Source: an uncultured Saprospiraceae bacterium (GTDB lineage: Bacteria; Bacteroidota; Bacteroidia; Chitinophagales; Saprospiraceae). Taken from it: DNA of 57,006 nt. The notes under the pieces are model-generated. The model had not been told where the DNA came from, did not search any database, and saw only the letters and a program-made list of their open reading frames with translations. The translations under genes were made by a program, and so were the position numbers. This document shows positions 52,448-57,006 of the stretch, piece after piece; position 1 is the stretch's first letter; each line of letters starts with the position of its first letter. The stretch lies in NCBI GenBank assembly GCA_937969415.1, contig CALBWK010000110.1, positions 1 to 57,006 on the forward strand. The letters are read 5' to 3'.

Positions 52448-54097
52448 CTAAGGCCGCTTACTATGCTGCTCTTCTAGCCACTCCTCAAACTCATCTAAGT
52501 CCATAGCATTGAGACAATAGGCAATAGGTAGACCTGCTTTCCTAGCGGCAGCAACGCCATAAGACGTATCATCAAGACCTGAAATACTATGTGCATCGGG
52601 ATTGATAGAGATGAGAACACCCTTAGATATTGCATAGTTAATCCATCTCCAGTCGATATCTAGTCTGTTGGGGTTGGCATTAAGCTCTAGTGCCACATTA
52701 TTAGCGGCACAAGCATCTATAACTTTAGCGGCATCTATTGGATAGCCAGGTCTGCTTAGAAGCAGTCGACCAGTCGGATGCCCCAGTATAGATGTGTAAG
52801 GGTTTTCTACTGCTGTAATCAACCGCTTGGTCGCCTTGGCTTTATCCATCTTGAGACTAGAGTGTACCGAGGCAACTATCAGGTCTAGGTCTGCGAGTAC
52901 GTGGTCAGGATAGTCCAAGTTGCCATTGGCGAGGATATCTGATTCTGTTCCTGAAAACAATTTTATCTCATCCTCTTCTTGGTCTAGTTCTCGGATTTCA
53001 TCAAGCTGGGCATATAAGCGATCTATAGTTAATCCATTGGCATAGAAGGCAGACTTAGAGTGATCGGTGATAACAAAGTACTCATAGGATCTATCTAGTG
53101 CTGCTTCTAGCATTTCGCCTACCGTCTGCAATCCATCACTATACGTCGAGTGGTTATGTATACATCCTCTTAGATCCGATTGATCAATTATATTTTGGGC
53201 GCCGGGATAGTTATCTATGTAATCTAGATTGTCGGACTCTCTATATTCCGGAATGTAATAAGGCAGCTCATTTTCTAAAAAGACAGCTTCTTCATCAGCG
53301 TAAGCTTTGTCTTCTATATTTAAGTTATTCCAAAACTCAGGTGCAGAGGAGAGCTGTACTTTTTCCTTTACAAATCTATCGTCTTGGGTATGGGTAAATT
53401 GGAGTTTGATATTGTGCAGTCGATAACCCTCTTTCTCATCTTCTATAATGTCAGGGTGCGCTTTGCAGAAAGCCTTTATTACCGACGCTTCACTTGTAGT
53501 CAGAATGTCGACCTGTTCTATAGTACTACACTTTCTTGCCACTTCTCCTACTACAGTATGCCGGTTGTCCGGTAGGGCTTCATTAAGATGATCAATCAGT
53601 TGGCCAACAGTGCGCTGTGCCACTGCATATAGCAACTTATCCGCTGAGTCAAGATGGTACTCTAGCTGCTCCTTGAGGGAAGCCTGAGATTTCTCTCCGA
53701 ACCCTTTGACATCTTTGAGTCTGTTCTCATTGATGGCGTAGAGCAATTCACCGACGGATTCTATTTCTAACTCCTTCCATATGACGGCGATTTTTTTGGG
53801 TCCGAAACCTTTGATGCCGAGCATCTCAACAATACCAGAAGGCGTCTGATCCAGATAGCGATTAAGCGTTTGCATCTCTCCTGTCTCTGCCAGTTCTAAG
53901 ATTTTAGCCTTAATGGCCTTGCCGATACCTTTGATATTGGCCAGTTCTTCTTCGGGTAGCTCTATAATTTTATCAGGCCACTTTTTTATAGTCAGATAGG
54001 CATTGGTGTATGACCTTGTTTTAAAGGGGTTTTCGCCGTGCAGCTCTAGTAGTTTACCTAGTAGGTTGAATTTATTGGCTAGTTCTCTATTTTCCAA
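52448..54097 (-). CDS. PolX-like helix-hairpin-helix/PHP protein with degenerate polymerase centre
   Basis: The 549-residue protein has the bacterial PolX order. Helix-hairpin-helix segments come first (ELANIKGIGKAIKAKIL near 51-67, LGIKGFGPKKIAVIW near 93-107, VKGFGEKSQASL near 130-141). A polymerase-X-like palm follows, then a PHP domain (IHNHSTYSDG near 313-322, VITDHSKS, later HPTGRLL and NPDAHS). The PHP metal motifs appear intact, supporting 3'-5' exonuclease or AP-endonuclease activity. In the palm the usual SLRRG...GDIDLL catalytic stretch is replaced by EVARKCSTIEQVDILTTS (185-202), with only one of the paired aspartates, so polymerase activity may be lost. The start is TTG 54097; an in-frame stop lies just upstream and no ATG intervenes. 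Confidence 0.88.
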   Translation of the reverse strand: MENRELANKFNLLGKLLELHGENPFKTRSYTNAYLTIKKWPDKIIELPEEELANIKGIGKAIKAKILELAETGEMQTLNRYLDQTPSGIVEMLGIKGFGPKKIAVIWKELEIESVGELLYAINENRLKDVKGFGEKSQASLKEQLEYHLDSADKLLYAVAQRTVGQLIDHLNEALPDNRHTVVGEVARKCSTIEQVDILTTSEASVIKAFCKAHPDIIEDEKEGYRLHNIKLQFTHTQDDRFVKEKVQLSSAPEFWNNLNIEDKAYADEEAVFLENELPYYIPEYRESDNLDYIDNYPGAQNIIDQSDLRGCIHNHSTYSDGLQTVGEMLEAALDRSYEYFVITDHSKSAFYANGLTIDRLYAQLDEIRELDQEEDEIKLFSGTESDILANGNLDYPDHVLADLDLIVASVHSSLKMDKAKATKRLITAVENPYTSILGHPTGRLLLSRPGYPIDAAKVIDACAANNVALELNANPNRLDIDWRWINYAISKGVLISINPDAHSISGLDDTSYGVAAARKAGLPIAYCLNAMDLDEFEEWLEEQHSKRP

Positions 54098-54160
54098 TTC
54101 GCTTGATATTAACTAGGAATATGTGAGCGAAAATAGCGTAAATCAATTGAGTAAAAGACA

Positions 54161-54199
54161 AAAAAAATCCTGATACCAACATAGAGAGTACCAGGATTT
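54161..54199 (-). terminator. intrinsic terminator downstream of the GlsB/YeaQ gene
   Basis: AAATCCTG (54165-54172) pairs with CAGGATTT (54192-54199), and TAC/GTA extends the stem past one mismatch. On the minus strand the stem is followed by a U-rich run (54160-54167 as A), so it ends the transcript before the PolX-like gene. Confidence 0.75.
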
Positions 54200-54221
54200 G
54201 TTTATTTATTTAGATACCGGA

Positions 54222-54488
54222 TTAGGTTTTACTTTTGACAAAGCCTAAAATGAAAGAAAATATGAGTGCTCCGACAACAGCAGTTGCAACTGTTGTGATA
54301 TTGAAACCAGCATCTGCATCCGCTCCTACACCCAATAATATATTGCCCAGATAACCACCCAGAAAAGAACCTATTATTCCAGATAGTACTGTTCCTATGG
54401 TGCCAAATCCATTGGGCTTGATATAATTTGCTATAAATCCTGCAACTGCTCCAACTACTACCCAGATAATAATACTTGTTAAGTCCAT
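54222..54488 (-). CDS. GlsB/YeaQ/YmgE-family small membrane protein
   Basis: The 88-residue protein is almost entirely hydrophobic, with three helices: IIIWVVVGAVAGFIANYI, IGTVLSGIIGSFLGGYLGNILL and TTVATAVVGALIFSFILGFV. GTIGTVLSGIIGSFLGG is the glycine-zipper signature of transglycosylase-associated / stress-response proteins of this family. It is often induced by stress or in stationary phase; no regulatory site was identified here. A terminator follows. Confidence 0.92.
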   Translation of the reverse strand: MDLTSIIIWVVVGAVAGFIANYIKPNGFGTIGTVLSGIIGSFLGGYLGNILLGVGADADAGFNITTVATAVVGALIFSFILGFVKSKT

Positions 54489-54768
54489 TTTTAATTTTGT
54501 TTTAATTGTGAATTAGGTTATTTGTTTTGAATTTTTACAAGAATACAATTTGTTTAGTGGCAAAAATAGCAATATATAAAATTATTGCAAAAATTTTAAT
54601 CTAAGAATAAGTCGGAAACAGGATAAGATTTGATCGCAGCCATTTTACTTTGGTTATTGTTGATTCCTCGCATGTGATTTGGATTTTCAATTTTGCGTAT
54701 AGATTTTCCTCTAATAATTGAAGTATATATAGCTTTTACCGTATTTTCGTATGTAATAAATTTGTAAT

Positions 54769-55347
54769 ATGAAACACTTACTTTTTTTTGTTGCTCTATT
54801 TGGATTGATATCGTGCAACAGTTCTGGTGGGGGTGGAGCCGCAACAACTCTAGAAGGTTACCAGACAGAAAATGTCGGCGGTGGTGTCACTAAAGCATTC
54901 AAAAAAGACGCCTCAGGCAATTTTACAGAGGTTGGCTTTTTGGTCAATGGTGTCAAGAATGGCGCTTGGATGACTTATTATGATGGAGACGAAGCAGGTA
55001 AGATTAAGACCTATGCCGCGTATACAAATGGTGCACTTAATGGCCCTTATTACGAGTATAATAATCGAGGGCAAATCGAGACAGAAGTCAATTATGTCAA
55101 TAATCAATACGATGGTATAGTATCTAGCTATAAGTTTGGCAGGCCCACTGTTACTAAGACCTATAAAGGTAATGAGCTCAATGGTCCTTCATATGATTAC
55201 TTCGGAGATGGCAAGCTGCAGAAGGAAACCAACTTTAAAGATGGTAAGCAGCACGGTATAATGACCTGGTATAATGAGGAAGGGAAAAAGACAATGGAGT
55301 ATGAGTACAAGAACGGAACAAAAATATCTGGAGGAATCGTCAATTAA
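54769..55347 (+). CDS. MORN-repeat (YwqK-like) lipoprotein
   Basis: The 192-residue protein has a lipoprotein signal ending GLISC, a Gly-rich linker and then about five MORN-like repeats: FLVNGVKNGAWMTYYDGDE, AYTNGALNGPYYEYNNRGQI, TYKGNELNGPSYDYFGDGKL, NFKDGKQHGIMTWYNEEGKK. In Bacteroidota such proteins are surface or periplasmic with no known activity; the YwqK name comes from a B. subtilis antitoxin-like protein and does not imply that role here. A terminator follows. Confidence 0.87.
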   Translation: MKHLLFFVALFGLISCNSSGGGGAATTLEGYQTENVGGGVTKAFKKDASGNFTEVGFLVNGVKNGAWMTYYDGDEAGKIKTYAAYTNGALNGPYYEYNNRGQIETEVNYVNNQYDGIVSSYKFGRPTVTKTYKGNELNGPSYDYFGDGKLQKETNFKDGKQHGIMTWYNEEGKKTMEYEYKNGTKISGGIVN

Positions 55348-55381
55348 GCCAGCTAGTTAGACGATGACCAAAATATAAGAG

Positions 55382-55418
55382 GGTCCTTTTCATCGATAAT
55401 GGAAAGGCCTTTTTTTTA
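55382..55418 (+). terminator. intrinsic terminator after the MORN lipoprotein gene
   Basis: GGTCCTTTT and GGAAAGGCC form a hairpin with one bulged T and a loop around CATCGATAAT. It is followed by eight T from 55410. Confidence 0.75.
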
Positions 55419-55505
55419 TGGGTATAAAAGGCAAGACGAAGCGACTAGAACATATTATAATTAATTATTATATGTATCTTTAGTCTCTAAATAAGAATCA
55501 CTACA

Positions 55506-57006
55506 ATGCGCTTATCCTCTCTTGTCTCTAAGGACTTTGTTCTTAATCCCACCACGAATGATTACATCCTTAAATCTCGCAATAGGGAGCACGCATTAAT
55601 GACCAGCTTTTGGTCCACATACGACCGAGTTGCTGAAGGCCAAAAAGTCGTCCTTGTAACAGATAAGGAGGATGATCTCATATATCTCAACTATCTCCTT
55701 TCTCGCTATGGTCTGAGAGAACTTAGTTTGATAATCAGTGATGACGATCAACTCAACCTCAATTATTTTCACGCAAAAAAAATAGAGGAAGAAAAACTGA
55801 AACCTCGATTAAGTGGGGAGCTAGCACACAGTACTCAACTTTCTACGACGGTCACGCAGCTTATCTCTGAGGCCAATAAAGCCTTATCGCATCTACAAGC
55901 GCCTATTCTGGGTAATTATTCTGTTAGCAATATTAATGACCAATTAGAATCAGGGCCGTACAAGCACATAGATGTATCAGAGCAACTGCTCAAGCCTCCT
56001 TTTAATTTTAAGGACTATAAAAAGAGAAGAGATTTCTACGAAGAGATAGAAACCAAGTATGACTTGACCTTTGAGTATGCTAAGCAACAAGATCCATTTA
56101 ATGGAACCCTAGAAGAACTAGGAGACGCCTCTTCGTTGGTGACTGTGTTGCAAGATTTTCTTGATAATGCTGAATCTGTCAAGCAGAGATACGAGCACTT
56201 AGAAAATCGAGTTGCAGAGGAGTTATCAGCAAATTACGCTGATGAAGGTCAACTCAAAGCTGCACTAGAAATAAAGTTAATGCGTATGACCCCTGCGGTA
56301 AAAGGCGGTGATACGACCAAAGCCTTTCTCAAAGAGGTTAATCAATTGACCGAAGAGTTGATTGGACTAAATGTGTTCAAGGAGGTTCCAGAGCGCAAAA
56401 GTCTTTCCATTTTTCATCAGAAACAAAACTTGTTGCATCTCATAAGTTTTGTAGAATATGGCCTTTTCTTTCTAGAAGATAATAAGCAATACATCAAGTG
56501 GAGAGCTTATTCTGCACAGATGACACCACAGGATTATAAACTTATAAATTACCTAACAGGCCAAAATCAGTTCTGGGGCACAGCTTTCAAGAATTTGTAT
56601 CTGCAGTATTATCTGGCACATACTAAGCCTGCACTCAGATCGGCGAGTAGAGCTATAGATAAACTAGATGTACAAGCCAAGCAGCTTTTGGAAAAGTTTG
56701 CAGCGCCACTTCAGAAAAAGTATTTTGCCCATAATATGAAATGGCCCACAGCTCTGACCAAGTGGAGTACATTTCTTGCAGAAGCAGGGCACGACGTAGT
56801 CCAGCGTTTTCCTATCTTGATAATGAGCAAGGCCAACTACGAAAAGAATGTAGAAAAAATGGCCTACATAGACACTTTCGTTTTTGTCAATACTTGTCCC
56901 AAGATCTTGCATACAGAGAGCTGGCTGTCTAACTTGGTGATAGGCTATGATTCCGGATTTGTATTAAATTCTGAGGCATTACAGAATCTTCAACCAGAAG
57001 TCGCAG
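55506..57006 (+). CDS. long unrecognised protein, open at the right window edge
   Basis: A frame from ATG 55506 runs without a stop for 500 codons to the window end, so only the N-terminal part is seen. It starts MRLSSLVSKDFVLNPTTNDY. Other visible segments are YDRVAEGQKVVLVTDKEDDLIYLNYLLSRYGL, a helical stretch LENRVAEELSANYADEGQLKAALEIKL, LHLISFVEYGLFFLEDNKQYIKWRAYS and VVQRFPILIMSKANYEKN near the edge. No Walker A, signal peptide or transmembrane segment appears in this part. Helical, charge-rich composition and the segment ending in SKANYEKN are compatible with the front half of a large helicase/NTPase whose ATPase domain lies beyond the edge, but this is speculation. Confidence 0.75.
   Translation, partial: MRLSSLVSKDFVLNPTTNDYILKSRNREHALMTSFWSTYDRVAEGQKVVLVTDKEDDLIYLNYLLSRYGLRELSLIISDDDQLNLNYFHAKKIEEEKLKPRLSGELAHSTQLSTTVTQLISEANKALSHLQAPILGNYSVSNINDQLESGPYKHIDVSEQLLKPPFNFKDYKKRRDFYEEIETKYDLTFEYAKQQDPFNGTLEELGDASSLVTVLQDFLDNAESVKQRYEHLENRVAEELSANYADEGQLKAALEIKLMRMTPAVKGGDTTKAFLKEVNQLTEELIGLNVFKEVPERKSLSIFHQKQNLLHLISFVEYGLFFLEDNKQYIKWRAYSAQMTPQDYKLINYLTGQNQFWGTAFKNLYLQYYLAHTKPALRSASRAIDKLDVQAKQLLEKFAAPLQKKYFAHNMKWPTALTKWSTFLAEAGHDVVQRFPILIMSKANYEKNVEKMAYIDTFVFVNTCPKILHTESWLSNLVIGYDSGFVLNSEALQNLQPEVA

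Noticed and set aside
54757-54764. TAAATTTG, matching the Bacteroidota -7 promoter consensus
   Set aside because: It ends 5 bp before the start codon of the MORN lipoprotein, which would place transcription start inside the gene, and no TTG-type -33 box is at the right distance.
54596-54847. 83-codon minus-strand frame upstream of and overlapping the MORN lipoprotein gene
   Set aside because: Its N-terminal part is antisense to the signal peptide of the lipoprotein gene; no recognisable motif.

Overview
The window looks like a chromosomal segment of a marine-type Bacteroidota bacterium. Two secreted proteins end in type IX secretion (T9SS) sorting domains. Families common in this phylum are present: DUF3667, DUF5777, GIN-domain lipoprotein, OmpA with thrombospondin type 3 (TSP3) repeats, fused E1 alpha/beta 2-oxoacid dehydrogenase, and DUF1573 lipoprotein. 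Ribosome binding sites are weak and several genes start with TTG. The Cys-rich 'CDDGNPNT..D..D.NC.C.G' modules alternating with TSP3 repeats remind me of Saprospiria; that placement is inference. No rRNA, tRNA, CRISPR array, IS element, phage or plasmid gene was recognised.

Layout. 1-9 kb: a PqqB-like lipoprotein cut by the window start, an alkaline-phosphatase-superfamily enzyme overlapping a flippase-like membrane gene, a solitary C5 cytosine methyltransferase with an N-terminal DNA-binding domain, a divergent PIF1-like helicase, a RibD-C/DHFR-like protein and a DUF389 membrane protein. 9-12.3 kb: a 1074-residue secreted repeat protein. 12.5-21 kb: a leucine/ketone-body block on the minus strand (TetR regulator, acyl-CoA dehydrogenase, methylcrotonyl-CoA carboxylase beta, HMG-CoA lyase, then CoA-transferase A and B), with dapD and two GNAT acetyltransferases between. 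21-28 kb: a secreted N-formylglutamate-amidohydrolase-like protein, a methionine-type aminotransferase, DUF3667, fused E1, a hotdog thioesterase, a porin-like protein and an MbnP-like lipoprotein.

28-37.5 kb: an Lrp-type regulator divergent from a phenylalanine hydroxylase operon (phenylalanine hydroxylase, pterin dehydratase, DoxX, HisC-like aminotransferase, ThDP enzyme); a 429-bp non-coding stretch with three copies of a composite repeat; a phosphoesterase/P-loop pair; a succinate-semialdehyde-type dehydrogenase and a 2-oxopent-4-enoate-hydratase-like enzyme. 37.5-46.2 kb: GIN lipoprotein, OmpA/TSP3 protein, STM3941-like protein, bacilliredoxin, a lipoprotein/DUF5777/diheme cytochrome operon, a polysaccharide flippase and a methyltransferase. 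46.2-57 kb: a 455-bp empty stretch, small TIGR03643 and DUF2256 proteins, GTP cyclohydrolase II, glycosyltransferase, branched-chain aminotransferase, RdgB, DUF1573, a PolX-like protein with a degenerate polymerase centre, GlsB/YeaQ, a MORN-repeat lipoprotein and a long unrecognised gene running off the end.

How it works together. Branched-chain aminotransferase, fused E1, acyl-CoA dehydrogenase, carboxylase beta, HMG-CoA lyase and the CoA-transferase cover most of leucine breakdown to acetoacetate and acetoacetyl-CoA. The carboxylase alpha subunit and methylglutaconyl-CoA hydratase are not here. The TetR operon and the CoA-transferase pair share the inverted repeat TAGTC-N6-GACTA upstream of their starts, which suggests a small regulon. 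The phenylalanine hydroxylase operon carries an aminotransferase and a ThDP enzyme that could take the aromatic amino acid further. These two groups are the most interesting functional assemblies in the window.
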